This document shows positions 37,101-50,083 of a DNA stretch of 64,000 bases, piece by piece. Below the pieces are notes generated by a model. It saw nothing but the letters and a program-made list of their open reading frames with translations. It was not told the DNA's origin and did no database searches. Within the stretch, counting starts at the first letter, position 1, and every line of letters starts with the position of its first letter. The DNA comes from Centroberyx gerrardi (Eukaryota > Chordata > Actinopteri > Beryciformes > Berycidae), in the NCBI RefSeq assembly GCF_048128805.1, contig NC_136005.1, positions 15,116,760 through 15,180,759 of the forward strand, in the 5' to 3' direction. A program made the position numbers and the translations under genes.

Positions 37101-38324
37101 TAGGATTTCCATGATAATAGACAGGAATTCCTCCACCATCCCCTCTGATAATGGGTTTGGTAACGGGAATACAGCTTATGCAACACAGAGGCTTTATTGT
37201 GCCAGACAATAGAGACAACAGAGGTCTCTCCCAAAGCTGACACACCTAGCCGCCCTTCCTTGGAGCTGAAAATGTCCTTTGATACACGTATAGGGCTCAC
37301 TGATTTAAGTTTTCATGGTTAATGACTGAAAATCCTTCAAATAACCTTACATCAAAATGCCTTGTTTGAACTCTAGGTGGGGCTGTTCGCTAGAGAGTGT
37401 GCTTTTGATTGAACCTAGCCTTCAAATACACAGATGCTCTCTCATGGCCCTTGAATATGAGGTTTATAATAGAAACCACACTCATTAACTGACATACAGC
37501 TAATTGATCATAAATCTTGATTGACAGTCTGTGTGCACTGTGCATGCTCTACAAAATGGAACTCTCAATAGTCTTCAGTTTTCCTATTTAAATTTTCCTA
37601 TTATTATTATTATTATTATTTTATTTTCCTAATATTCCTATTTTGTAAATACATACTATATGTTTGAGAGTGTGGAGTTTGGCATAAATGTGTGTGTCCA
37701 TATGCATTCTATATATTAAATGACGATGAAATGATGTAATATACTGTAAATTGTAATCTTTAACATAGTTTTTTTTTACTAACAGTATCTTGTAAACATG
37801 CTTGTCTTTGTATCGCCTGACAAACTGCAGATGGAATTTTGCTTTCTGTTTAATTCTGGGGCAGATACCAACTCTCCAACGTCCCTGTTAAATAAATAAA
37901 TAAAGTAAGTTGTATCTATAACAGTTTGACATGTTGATGTCCATCCTGATCTGCCCTTTCTCCTGTATACTGAATCTTCCAGGTAACAGACTACCTATGC
38001 GATGCGCCCCTCCTCCTGCAGCTACTGGCCCGGGGCCTGGGCACCATGGGGGGGCTGGTGTGGCTGTTTTTCTTCAGGGTGGCCCTGTGCTGCGTGGGGA
38101 CCATGGTCTCCTTCTCCTCCCCTCCTCTGGACCCTGTGGACCCTGTGGAGCCTGTGGACAGTCTGCACCCTTCCCTCTGCGGGCTGCTGGGGGTCCTGGA
38201 TGACCTGGTGGTGGTCATCCTGCTCCTCATCTGTGTCATCAACATCAACCAGCAGATGGCGCCGGAGAGAGGACACTCAGCACGCGCTACAGCCACACAT
38301 GGAGTACTGGGGAACTCACTGTAA
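33583..38324 (+). CDS. RNF170-like RING E3 ubiquitin ligase with C-terminal membrane segments
   Basis: RNF170 is an ER-membrane ubiquitin ligase acting on IP3 receptors; this is a related paralogue. Exons: 33583-33611, 34655-34763, 35633-35741, 36613-36686, 36790-36900, 37983-38324, giving 257 aa (human RNF170 is 258). The RING-HC runs CPVC...CGHLFC...CPLC at about residues 63-105, with the RNF170-typical [12 protein letters not shown] and [16 protein letters not shown]. The linker [14 protein letters not shown] also matches RNF170. Two C-terminal hydrophobic stretches ([20 protein letters not shown] and [16 protein letters not shown]) flank a [10 protein letters not shown] insertion. The N-terminus is polar and proline-rich and lacks RNF170's first membrane segment. 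An in-frame ATG at 33502 would add 27 residues, so the true start is uncertain. Confidence 0.85.
34072..34110. repeat. (TA)n microsatellite
   Basis: About 19 TA units in intron 1 of the RNF170-like gene. Confidence 0.9.
34926..35142 (+). repeat. Interspersed repeat family, copy 1 (RNF170-like intron 2)
   Basis: Homologous along its length to 56088-56302 in an IPO13 intron. Shared blocks include aaatttgacattt, aaggttttcaccc and ttgagagaatt. No ORF and no clear terminal repeats, so the class is unknown. Confidence 0.6.
35752..35779. repeat. (CA)n next to a splice donor
   Basis: Fourteen CA units beginning about 10 bp after the exon 3 donor (35742) of the RNF170-like gene. Confidence 0.9.
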
Positions 38325-39026
38325 ATAGATGCTGCTGGAGAGCTTCACTACAAGTTGTTTGACATCGACTTGTATTGGATTCCTCCCTTCTGGCTGATTA
38401 GTGGATGCAGGCATATTGACAGCAACACAGCATGCAACTGTCGAGATATTCCTCCCAGATTGTGGACTCCAGACTCCAGACCAAACTTGTGAGGTGTTTA
38501 CAGAGGCTTATGTAAGAGATGTGGTGTGTACAATACAGTGTCATTCAGTGTATTGGTAAAATGACAACCATGGTTACAAATCATTATGAATCCTGAGGTG
38601 GCTGGTCTATCTAGGTCAGCAGCCACTTAATCCATGTATTCTTGTTAGTAATAGAAGAATCCTTTCTTCAATGCCCACTGAACCTGCTGGAAATGTTTCC
38701 TATACAAGATGTAATTTCATCCTGGATTTGTATAATTCATTTTTTTTAGTATCTTTTTTCTTTTGGTATCTTACCCACAAATATCGACCAAATACTGGTC
38801 AAGATGTAATTTATATTCCTCTGCACCAAATGAATTTTGCTGCCCAGAGTATCGAGAAGCTCAAGAAATGCTGCGTCAGTACTGTAATATTGACTTTCCT
38901 GTAAATACTTGATATGCTATGAATTAATGTGTATATATATATGTAAGATAAATAATATTTATTGTCTTTAATATGTGGCTTTCCTTATCCTAAGACACAT
39001 TACGCATCTCCCTTTTTTAGAAAGGT

Positions 39027-39037
39027 TTTATTTTATT
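39027..39037 (-). terminator. pfas: Tandem poly(A) signals of PFAS
   Basis: Two overlapping AATAAA on the - strand (plus-strand tttattttatt), about 430 bp after the PFAS stop codon. The RNF170-like gene converges from the other side; its own AATAAA is not visible between 38325 and 39026. Confidence 0.6.
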
Positions 39038-39462
39038 TTTAAGTTCAGTTTCCAAAGTTTCAGCAGGGCTCAGCAGTTGAAATACAAATAATTTTCCAAT
39101 TTATCAAGTGACATACAGAGAACCTTACATGGAAATTTTACAGGCAGCACTGACTCAGACCTGACTGGTAAGGCAATTCTGGAAAATACACAGTGATTGC
39201 CAGAATGAAACTCATGGAATGTAAGTGAAGTCAACAAGAAACCTTAGTCCTCTTAAAGTCATGGAAGACTTCCAAGTAACAGCAGGTCAGTACCAGTAAT
39301 AATGCAACAAGGCTAAGTAAAAGTACCACAGCATGAAAAAACTAGTGTATTAGAAGAGTAGACATGTCAGTGACTTCCAGACTGTCAATGTAAACCGACT
39401 TGTCAGTAGACACCCAACAAAGACAACATGACAGTTTTGACCAGAAGCACATAATCAGAGCA

Positions 39463-42400
39463 TCACTTGGTGTTGCTGCACCAGGCCGCTGCGTTCTTGA
39501 ACATGCGTAGCCAGGGCGAAGGTGTGAGAGAGGGCCGGAGGTCCCGCGGGGCCCAGGGCCACTGCCACCCCAGGGTGCAGCGCTCCGGGTGGGGCATCAC
39601 AGCCAGGTGCCTCCCGTCCCTGGAGCAGAGCCCCGCTAGGCCCCGGGGGGAGCCGTTGGGGTTCAGAGGGTACTCCTCTGTGGGCTGACCCCCGTCGTCC
39701 AGGTAGCGGAGAGGGGCCAGGCCGCCAGAAATGATCTGCTCCTCTGCCTGGGAGGAGCGGAACTGCATCAGACCTGCGGGAAGGAGAGAAGTCGGGGGGA
39801 AATCAATATCAAATACAGCTGACGATTACTGAACACGCTGACCTGTGACATGTACAAACGAGTCAGCAGAATGAGTCAAAGATGTGTAAGTTCAAGTGAT
39901 TTCCACTGAGTGGCCTTTATGATTCAACTCTGCATTCCCTCCTTGCCCTTCTCTCAACAGCCACTCAGGTATTTGTCAGAACTTAATGGTTACTAGCAAA
40001 ATGGCTGCCAGGAGACTACTGGAGCTGTGAGCATGTATAACATTTGTGACAGACTAAGAGCTACCACATGATCTACTGTAGAACACAGCTGTGGTTATTA
40101 CTGCACCTTCTCCATGTGCAACCCACACTCCCAGCGCTGAGCCCTCCATGCCTCTGAGCCAGATGGACGGGGAAGCCTGGATCCCCACGCTGACGAACCG
40201 AGACTCAAACCTGCCAGACTTATTATGGGTCAGCACCACTTCAGACTCTGGGGAAACAAATGGCACAAATAGCACAAATCAGAATCACCCAAAAACTCAG
40301 TTAACTGCTGCGAATGTTTCTAGGCAGAATGCTTTAATATTGCGTTGTTCTATTTTAGGCAACATTTCCATGGTTTCCTCCTCCTCTTACCTCCTCCATC
40401 CTCCCCCTCTCCCACCCAGCCCAGCAGGGCCAGCAGCTGGCAGCCGTTGCACACACCCAGACTCAGCGTGTCGTCCCGCCGGCGAAAGCGCTCAAACTCT
40501 GCCTTGGCCTGGGGGTTGTATGCTACAGTAGCAGCCCAACCTTTGATGAAAGACAAATAGTGTTATAGGAAAAACATCTGTGTCTCAAAATGTCTGTGTG
40601 TGTGTTTGTGTGTGTGTGTGAGAGTGTGTCTGTTTGCCTTTGGCTGATCCCAGGACATCTGCGTAGCTGAATCCACCTACAAACACCACTGCTTTAAAAG
40701 GCTCCAGGGTCAGGGAGCCAGAACACAGGTCCTGCATGGTCACATCCCACACCTACACACAGACAAATATAGGGAGGAGGGCTGCACATAAGAAGTATAG
40801 CATAGGCATAGCAACAAATATATGCAAGTGAATGTCGGTTTGTTTACCTCAAAGCCAGCCATATGCAGAGACACACCCATCTCTCTGTCTCCGTTGCTGC
40901 CCTCTTCTCTGACCACAGCGACACGCGGCTTCCCTGCAGCTAAAGAAATGCAACAAAAACACATATTCATCTGACGAAGCACACACAAAGTCAAATAATT
41001 ATACTATATCAGTTATAATAACAACGTGGTCCAGTCTTACCGAGCTGGCTCATGCTGGGCATCTCTGAGGGGTCAAAGGTCAGTTTGAAGTAGGGCTGCG
41101 TCCTCCTGGCTAGCCCCTCCTCCTCCTGTCTCACACAGAGCTCATTGGTCTGGAGGCGTTCCAGCTGGAAACTGGTGTCTTCCCATAATGCTCTGAGGTT
41201 AGGCAGCCGCTCGCTCAGTACTTCCTGTCCATCCACACGGACATTGACCTGGAAGACAAGGAAGGGAAATGGAAGATGGCGGTCGTCACAGATTAAGTGA
41301 AAAGGCTTGAGGCACATGTTGAGGTAGATGTTTGGAAATCTCACCATCGCCTCTGGTCCAAAGCCGCAGGTTCTGCCGATGCGATGGCACTGCAGGCCTG
41401 CATCGGTGTATCTCTGACACACTGTTTCCACATCAGGCTGCGATACCTCCAGAACCAAACCCAGCTCTTCACTGAACAACAGCTCCAAGGCTACACAGAA
41501 AACAAAACAAGTATTGTGTGTGTCTATGTGTATAAAATGTAGAACCATTTCTAAAATACAGGCTGCAAAGGAAAACAGCCAACTGTTACTCCAGCACTGA
41601 ACTAACCTCCGACTCCTTGTGACGACAACTCAACATCAATCCCACGGTTTCCTGCAAACGCCATCTCCAGCACACATGAAATGAGGCCCCCATCACTGAT
41701 GTCATGTCCTGCGCTCAGCAGACGATCTGGGGAAAAAAAACAAAAATTATATTTTCAATTATAAGTGCTTTACACTACTTACTGATTTACTTCCACGCTG
41801 ATTTCAACTACTTTACGTAATCAGAATATGACAGGAACAATACACATTTTTTTTTTATATTATTCAGAAGGTAATAACACATAACAGAAGAGATACTGCC
41901 TCCTGCTCATGCTTGCACATTCATCGAGAATCCACAGCAAAACCACTAGGTGGCCGCGTCATCACGGTATAAAGCCACAGCCTTTAAATGGGAGAATGAA
42001 TGGAGTATAGAATAGAGTATAGAACTGCAGCAATCTAAATAAACAATCGGTCACAGTCTGAATCTCTTTTCTGTGAACATTTAACGCTTACAACACAGTA
42101 AAACAATGCCACACCTTTCTGAGGCAGACCTTCTGTGTAATATCTGAAGTTTTAAAATAGCCAGTGTTCCCCTGTAAATTAGTGGTAGGTAGAGCTTGAG
42201 AGTGCTAGAGCAAACTGACCGTGTACGAGGGTCTGAGTGGTATTGAAGCAGGCAGTCAATAGTTCTGGCTGGTCCAGGTCAGCGGAGGTTTCTCCCAGCT
42301 GGCTGTAGCACTGAGCCAGGGCAGAGCCGCCTAAGCGATGCCGGCCCGGACTCAGCGGGACCCACAGCAACACGCCTGGGGAGGGGAGACAAAGGGTCAG

Positions 42401-42648
42401 AGGCAGGTCTGTCTGATATCGAGCTTGTGTGAGTGTGTGTGAGACGGCAAAGGAGAGAGACATTATGTGTGTGAAGGTCAACACAAGTCAGAACCTGGGA
42501 GAGAGGGGAGGAAAAGAGGACTAACATAATGAGGGAATTTCAAGTTCTCCAAGTTCTGCTTCCGCTACGATAAATCTAATTAAAAAGCAAAACTATGAAT
42601 AAAGTGAATAACGCAAAAACTTTGTACTGATTTTCTGTACTCAGATAT

Positions 42649-42681
<33 letters not shown>

Positions 42682-45600
42682 TGAGTGTCTGAGTGTAAAA
42701 GGACCTTTGCCATCTGGATCCTCGAGATCAGGAGTGACAGTGGCAGTGATGTCAGGACACACAGCGTACACCGAGATAACCAGAGCACCTGCAGCACAGA
42801 GGGAAAGACGAGTGGAGATAAAACACACACACGGACACACACACTCATACAGACACTGATACACACATTAAGTGAGAGTACCTGGGGCTTTGACAGTCTC
42901 TTTCCCGACTCTAGCGGCCATACTTAAAGAGTCCTTGCCCCCATCAATGGCCACTCCCAGCTGACCCATGACCTCACACATGGCCCTGCACGCCTCCCAG
43001 AGACACGCTCCCTCGCCAGGCAGCTTGGCAGCCCACATCCAGTTCCCACTACACTTCACATCCTGAAACACACAACCAGGACATCTACCAGGCTGACTCT
43101 ATTCATTTCTCAAATTTAGACCCCTATGAACAACATTATATATGAAGGATTCATTTCCAAATTGCTATATATACATTTCTGGAGAAAAAAATCATTACCT
43201 GAAAGTTGTCATTCACTATCTAACCAGGGACAAAAGTACCTAATGTCCTTTGAAAAAATGCCATCATTTGTTTTGAGATTGTAAGACTAGGTTTCACTTT
43301 TTCAAATGGTGGATATCTCATTTTGGAACAAAACGCTCCATGGTTGCATTTTGGCTGAAAGTGATGCTGTGAATTTCCTCACACTCCTCATTATCCTCTT
43401 ACCCTCAGGGCCGTGACTTTGGCAAAAACCAGATTGGTCAGAGCTTCTCCGACAGCCATGCGAGCCCCCGCCCCCGGGGAGACCAGGCCTTTGATTGGCT
43501 GCTCTCCGATAGCAGTCGCTGCCCCCTCTAGGCTGAACGGTGACAGAGCAACCACAGCTACATCGGCCAATGGGGTGTGAAGAGGACCGACACACTGTTG
43601 CTGGGCAACCAAACCGGTCACAGACCGGTCCACCTGAGGGAAGAACAGAAAGAAGGCATGGAGAGTCAAAAACCTCCACAAAAAGGCAACTCTTGGGTGT
43701 TGATTATCATAGCTGTACCCCCAAAGAGACATACAGTGTAATACAGAAATACACACACACAAAAACAATCAGACATGGACCTTGTTGGTCAGGTAGCGTT
43801 TGGATGCCACAGCAGGCAATCGTAAAACTCTGTCCAGTGCATCTCTAACTGTCAGCCCAACAGGAAGAGTCAGAGGTTGGAGGGACGGGGCCCGGCGTTC
43901 CATCACAAACTCCTTCTGGGGCATCTTCCCCAGGACCCACTCCAGCTGCAGGTCCACAGGACAGCGCCCCTCGCTGGCCTGATCTCCGCTGCCTCCCTCA
44001 TCATCCACCAGCACAATCTATGGGAGAGATGAGTTTGAAATAAGCACATGGTATAAAGTATTTAAGGATATGAGCGCTGATCTGGAATCTATTTAAGCAC
44101 AGTACTTGTTGTCCGGCCATATGACCTAACCAATAATCACCGATCAATACAGCAGATCGGTTAGAACAGTGGATCTGGTTGAGACATGCCTTGCCGTCTC
44201 CAGTGATGTTTCCAACAAAGTCGACGGGACACTTCTCCCTCTGACACACCCTCTCCAGGAAGGAGCGGTCTGACGGGCGGAGCAGCAGGGCGTTGCTCTC
44301 CTGATACTCGGCCCCCCACAGCTCCAACACGCTCAATGTGGGGTCACCTTTCTACAGAGGGGGGAGAGGGAGAGGGAGAGGGAGAGGGAGAGGGAGAGGG
44401 AGAGATAAGAGTAAAACAAAGAGTGAAACAGATGGGAGAGAGCAGAATCAATAAACACGATCTTACAAGATGTTGCTGGAGGAATCAAGAGGAAACAAAC
44501 AATTCTCCTTGTCAGCATGAAACAGAGTAAATGTGTTCACATGCAGGAATTACTATCCAAGTGCATGTGTATGTGTGTGTGTATGTGTATGTGTATGTGT
44601 TGATTACCTTGAATCTACTCGAGTAGATGACAGCTCCTGCTGGCTCGCTCAGCTCCTTAAGCACATTACCTGAACAAGACAACATGGTTCAGTATCTTAA
44701 CTTTTGTCTCATCCTGTAAACATCACAAAAAAACTAAAAACACCGTGTACCGTTTCCTCCTGCTCCCTGATCATGTATACTACAGATGGGGTTTCCACTG
44801 CTCCTTTCCAGGCAGGCCCTGAGAGCCCGATTCATCTTCTGCTCCATCTCGGCATCGCCCCTCTGCACCGCACCCAGATCCCTGGCACTGGAGTTGTCCC
44901 CCTGGACCTGCAGGCCAAAACATATTCAAAAACATTGAGGTTACTGATCAGCACCATGTGAGGTCTGGACACTGCTAGTCTGAGTTAACGGCCATACTTG
45001 TACAGAAGAGGCTGCTCCTCCTCCCACGCCGATCCTGTACACCGGCCCTCCGATCTTCACCACTTCCATTCCTAATCGACAAGCACAGCAGAAGAGCAGA
45101 AGAACATGGTGAATCATCGATCGATATGTATAAATATAGCTCTTGCATTGATTAAACCCATTTGACACGCTCATAGTTAAATCGTTACCCGTCTCTGCCT
45201 CTTCCTTCTTTACGTGAGCGTCTTCAATAGAGCCGAGCCCACCGCTGAACATGATTGGTTTAATCCACTCTCGCCTCTCCCCGTTAGCCAGCCGCATGCC
45301 ACAGGAACGGGCAAAACCTAGAGGAGAGAGAGTCAGTGAAGTTTTATTCTGTACGTTGTTCAGCTCTGTTCTGTCTTCTTCTCTGGTTCAGGTACAGAAT
45401 TTCCCTGGTCGGCCGAATCTAGACATGCTTCAGTGCGTATATTAGTTTCCCTACCTGACAGGACGGGCTCTCCAAACTTGTTGCCGTAGTCTGATGCTCC
45501 ATCACTGGCCTCGATGGCCACTTGCAGCGGAGGGGCGAAGCTGGAGGGATACTCCCAGCCCTCTCCCTCACTCTCCCATGGAAGCCTGTAACCTGGAGGA

Positions 45601-48600
45601 GGAGACAGCAAGAAAATATATATTGTTGGCTCAAGAACTAATTTCTATGAAACTCAGTCCATTAAACCTCACAGAAAGTGAAGGATACTGTCTTTCAGGT
45701 ACATTAAACTGACCTGGTATGTGCAGGTTGCCAAAGCAGTAGCCTGCAGTGCCAGCGATGACATGGCCTCCCTGTCCGGCACTCTGGACATCCCGGATAC
45801 GACCCCCTGTCCCTGTGGTGGCGCCACTGAATGGGGCTACGCCTAAAGGTTGGGTCAGATGAGAAAGAGAGGAATTATTTGGAAAACAAAGTACACTTAC
45901 AGTATATATGTTGTGCGAGTACGATGGTTTCGTGTGTGCTGACCAGTAGGGAAGTTGTGCGTCTCCGCAGTGAAGATGACGTGTCTTAGTGAGCGCCGCG
46001 TCTCATAAGCGCTGGCTTGGGATGGCTCTTTAGGAAAAACACACTCCAACTCCATTCCTTTGATGCCACTGGACACACACACACATTTGAGTTAGTCAGT
46101 GTGAAATGCAAAGAGAGAGACATGGACACAAACAGCATCTGTGTTTCCACTCCTACCTGCTGTTGTCACAGAACTTGATGACGTTGTTTTGGTTGCTGTG
46201 CCGCTGGGTGTCCATGATGAGGCTGAAGAGAGTCTCCTTCTGCTCCTGTCCGTCAATCACCATTCGCCCCCGGAAGAACCAGTGGCGACTGTGCTCACTG
46301 GGGAACGGGGGGACAAAGACAGCATCAGAGAATAAAGACTTCCAGGTAGTAAAGCAAGTAAAGTAAACTGCAGAATAAAGCCAAGAAGCATATGCAATAC
46401 AAATCTATCCTGCTCATCTCCCTGTTGCACACAAACCCACCTGTTGGACTGGGCCAAGTCGAAACACTCCACACTGGTGGGATTCCTTTTAACTCTCTGG
46501 AACATGGATGTGTAGAAGTCCAGGTCCCAGGGGTCAAATGCCAGGCCTGCATTAAGCACAGCAAGCACAAACTCATCAAATCTTGGTACAAAAACAAAAA
46601 ACACCACTCAGGGTAAACAGACACTATGCAATTAAATAGCAATTACATTTTACTACACAAATTCAGCAGCACCATGATTTTGAAAAATTTGGCTTGCACA
46701 GCAACTTTGCTCTTAATTAGCTCAAGTAATCTGCAGCAATTCTTGTGCTCATCCTGTTTTGAATTGATATCTAACCTTAGTACAGGAGTGGGTGCTTATT
46801 TAACTGTGAAAGCATTTTTTTTAATATACAGTTTTTTTTCAAACAGCAGTGCAAACAGCAACCCACACAGCAGTTGGTAATCATGTAAATCCTGGCAAGC
46901 TGCAAAATCACTATGCATGCACAAACAGACAGACAGACAGACAGACACACAAAATGAGATCATTTCAATACAGTATAAAAATATCATACACTCTGCATGC
47001 TTCAAGGAAACAGAACCCCCCCAAAACTTAACACTTGCATTCCTGGTTTACGTACGTTTTTAATCCGAATATTTCAACAGAAATCAACTAGCACAGACAC
47101 TGGTATTAAAAACAAACAGATAAACATAAAAAGATTACTTGAGGGGGCTACAACCGTTGTCCTTGACTACAGTTCTTAGAAACAACCAAGTACGCACTGC
47201 TTTAAATTGATGTCAAAAGCTGTAAAAATTGTTTTATAGATGCTGTTTTGTGTCCCTTCTACTAAACACTTTCAACTGGGCATGCAAAATAGTTAAAGTG
47301 AAATCAATCCATTGGGGATTTAAGTGGCTAGCAAGTGCTGAAATCATTAATATCTATTTGAGCAGCTCATGAATATTAATGAAGTTGTGCAGAACTGAGT
47401 AAGCAGACCATAAATATAAACGCACACCATGCTATGTCGCAGTGGGCAGTATTAGTTTAAACCAGAGAAGAACAGTCCATGAATCACCAAGGTCTGCCTG
47501 TCTATACATAGCTTTTCTCAAAAGTCTGCTTGAACTGTTGGTGCACTGAGACGGTCCTCAGAACATGGTTAACTTCTGAGTTCACTATTGCAAAGTTGCA
47601 CCCAAATGGCTGAACAATTCATATAAAAGTGCTAGATGTAGGCTTGAGCTTGTCCTCCGAGTAAATTTATTATAACAGTTCCGTAGCATGTTTAGGTTGC
47701 AAGTTTACACCAATGTGATCCTGCAGTAGGTATAAACCAACGTAATCCTACAATAGTCAGCAACTTCAAAAAATGTTTTCTAGATGCATGTGGTTTGATA
47801 ACTGTAGGGATTGTTGTTTAAAAAAAACCCACTAGGAAAAGTGAATCATGGGATTTGAAGGTCTTGAGTGAAACGGATAAACTGACTTCGCAACACGCCA
47901 AAAACCAAACCATATCACATATCAGATTCATTTATTCACTATTTGACTATGACATTCAATGAAACAGATACACTTTATTTTGAGGTTTCTTTTGCCTTTG
48001 AATCCCATCAGACAAACACGCACACACACACGCACTAATCAGCAACATCATCCCTGTCCTGTGACCTTAACCATCTTAGTACTAATGTCATGCATCATGT
48101 GACAGCCGCCCCCCCTCCCCCCCCCCCCCCTCCCCCTGGACACAAAATACTCACAGATAGCAGCAGGACTGAAAAGGGGCATAAAGAAAGAGAGAATGAG
48201 GAAGAGTTAGGAGACAGCAACAGTCCACAGACTGATAAGAAACATAGTGCGAGTAGCAGAGGTGTAGGCAGAGATAGAGAAAGACTGAAGCAGTAGAGTG
48301 GTAAGACAGAAATACCACAAATTTGGAAATTTAGAGTAGGCTGTATCAGATCTCAGCGTGTATAAAGAGCGTCTTACCCAGATCATCATTTGCCGTCTCC
48401 AAGGCAGCTCGGCCCTTCCCCAGGATGTCCACCTCAAAGACCTCCTGCGGCTTGGTTTCCACGGTGAACGAGGTGATGGGATGCGGATAGATGCATTCTG
48501 TCATACTGTCATACACACACTCAATCAGCTCCTGTATATCTCCGCTGAGCTCGTTCACACTCTGTCCGTTCTTGGGCTGGAGGGGGAGAGAAGGACGGAG

Positions 48601-48673
48601 CACATGGGATGCAGGGACATAAAGTGACAAGAGCAATCCTGAATCAACACTCTAAAAGCTGATTATTTGTGTG

Positions 48674-48718
<45 letters not shown>

Positions 48719-50083
48719 TCAAACCTTGATTAGAAGCCTGCGAGACAGCTCGACTCGTGTGACATTGCTGAGGCCGGCGCTCTGGCAGATGGACACGGCG
48801 TTAGTGGACCATGCAGTGGAGAAGTTCAACCTGCAGGGCAAAACAGCCAACGAATCATGAATCATATCTAAGATGAAGCCCGTATTCTGTTATTAGACTT
48901 TGATAACTGCATTACTGCTGTTTTGTTCCTCATAAGCCACCCATTAAATAAAAAAATAAAAAATACATTTCCCACAGTTGTAAAGTATCTGAAATGATAC
49001 CCTGTGGTTATTAATTATTTTTTTGTAATGGAATTCATAAGAATGCAAATCGCACTTTATACTAAAATTACCATTAAATAGTTCCATATTTTCTTCCAGC
49101 AGACACAGTGAACATCTGCTGAGTTTTTTCCCCATCTATTATTTATCCGTTCAGTTTATGGTTGAATGTTGCTGCTGTCATATTGTTTAATGCTTATTGC
49201 TACTGTCCTGCACACTGAGCCAGGACAACTGCATTTTGTAAAGTTGGTTGTACACATTTTGCTAAATGGAAATATGACATTTTCTTCACTGCATTTTAAA
49301 CATCTGTAAATTCTCATTTTTTTATCAATTACCAATAGCAATTGGGATCAGTACTGATCCACTCTGTACAAAAGCATTACTTCAATTCCACTCTAACCCA
49401 AAATTCATGTTCAATTTGTTCCAGTGTTTACAGATATATAACAATAAACAACCCATTTCTAGTTTCAAAATATATTGAAAACTGAAGTTAATATGTGGCG
49501 GGCCTTTATTAATCAGTTCATCAGTTGACAGTTTTAAAATGTCTTCAGTGTGGGGCAGACGTGGAGCCACAGGATGTATGACTCTGATGCCAGACGGGGA
49601 TTTTAACTGAACCGGTACCTGGGTCCGATCTCCACCAGTCTCTCCCCCTTGCCCTCTGTCAGGTTGGGTTTCTCAGACAGCGGCTCTGCCTGCAGAGGAG
49701 GACGAAACAACCACAGCAGAACCTCCCTCTCCTCGGCACTAAGACTTTCACTGCCTGTACGGGAGAGGAGGAGGGGGATAAGGAATTAGTAGAGGTGGGA
49801 AAAGGAAGGAGAGGAGTGTGTGGAAGACTGTTAGAAAGTCTCAAGGCTGAACATGGTAAATTAATCTTTCCAGGACTTTTGACAATTGTTTTATCCATCC
49901 AAATCCTCCACGTTTCATTATTAGCATCTTCACTAGTAACTGTCAGACTGTTTCGTCCTCACCTGTCAGCTCCACGTTGTAGCACAGCTCACTAGTGATT
50001 GACAGCTGGGGGTAGAGCTGGGCGGCCCTCTGTAAGGCCCGCCCCCTCACAGCCTCGCTACTGTAGAACCTCACCACAGCCAT
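39463..50083 (-). CDS. pfas: PFAS, phosphoribosylformylglycinamidine synthase (complete, 27 coding exons)
   Basis: Cytosolic enzyme of de novo purine synthesis: FGAR + glutamine + ATP to FGAM. Coding exons: 49963-50083, 49619-49754, 48725-48830, 48378-48576, 46441-46546, 46157-46297, 45944-46068, 45714-45842, 45455-45592, 45189-45317, 44998-45071, 44751-44907, 44608-44669, 44190-44351, 43781-44017, 43403-43633, 42882-43062, 42705-42788, 42220-42375, 41607-41726, 41345-41490, 41041-41248, 40848-40939, 40638-40752, 40391-40540, 40107-40247, 39463-39773. Phases join, giving 1318 aa (human 1338). Motifs: SEHSRHWFF, TAETHNFPTG, SGATTGTGGRIRD, HDQGAGGNG, GGKDSLSMAARVG. The C-terminal glutamine amidotransferase has nucleophile Cys1149 in GVCNGCQ and the His1277/Glu1279 pair in MPHPER. 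Exons 14 and 24 use GC donors. Confidence 0.98.
42651..42680. repeat. (GT)n in PFAS intron 18
   Basis: Perfect GT run about 25 bp downstream (transcript sense) of the exon 18 donor. Confidence 0.9.
44359..44404. repeat. (GGGAGA)n hexanucleotide repeat at the PFAS exon 14 acceptor
   Basis: Seven to eight GGGAGA units. On the transcribed strand it is (TCTCCC)n, which forms the polypyrimidine tract directly before the exon 14 acceptor (44352-44353). Confidence 0.9.
46547..48377 (-). other. PFAS intron 4, longest PFAS coding intron
   Basis: A 1.8-kb intron with no recognised gene. It contains a (CAGA)n stretch near 46927-46946 and a nearly pure C tract at 48107-48137. Small ORFs here are low-complexity or unconserved. 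Confidence 0.6.
48668..48716. repeat. (GT)n with GC-rich end at the PFAS exon 3 donor
   Basis: The GT run followed by gcgcgcg ends about 8 bp from the exon 3 donor (48723-48724), on its intronic side. Confidence 0.9.

Noticed and set aside
35610-38296. - strand ORFs opposite the RNF170-like exons
   Set aside because: The + strand reading gives a complete RING and membrane protein with correct splice phases; the - strand frames show no domain.
46927-46946. Possible CRISPR-like short tandem array (CAGA repeats)
   Set aside because: A plain tetranucleotide microsatellite in a vertebrate intron; no spacers.
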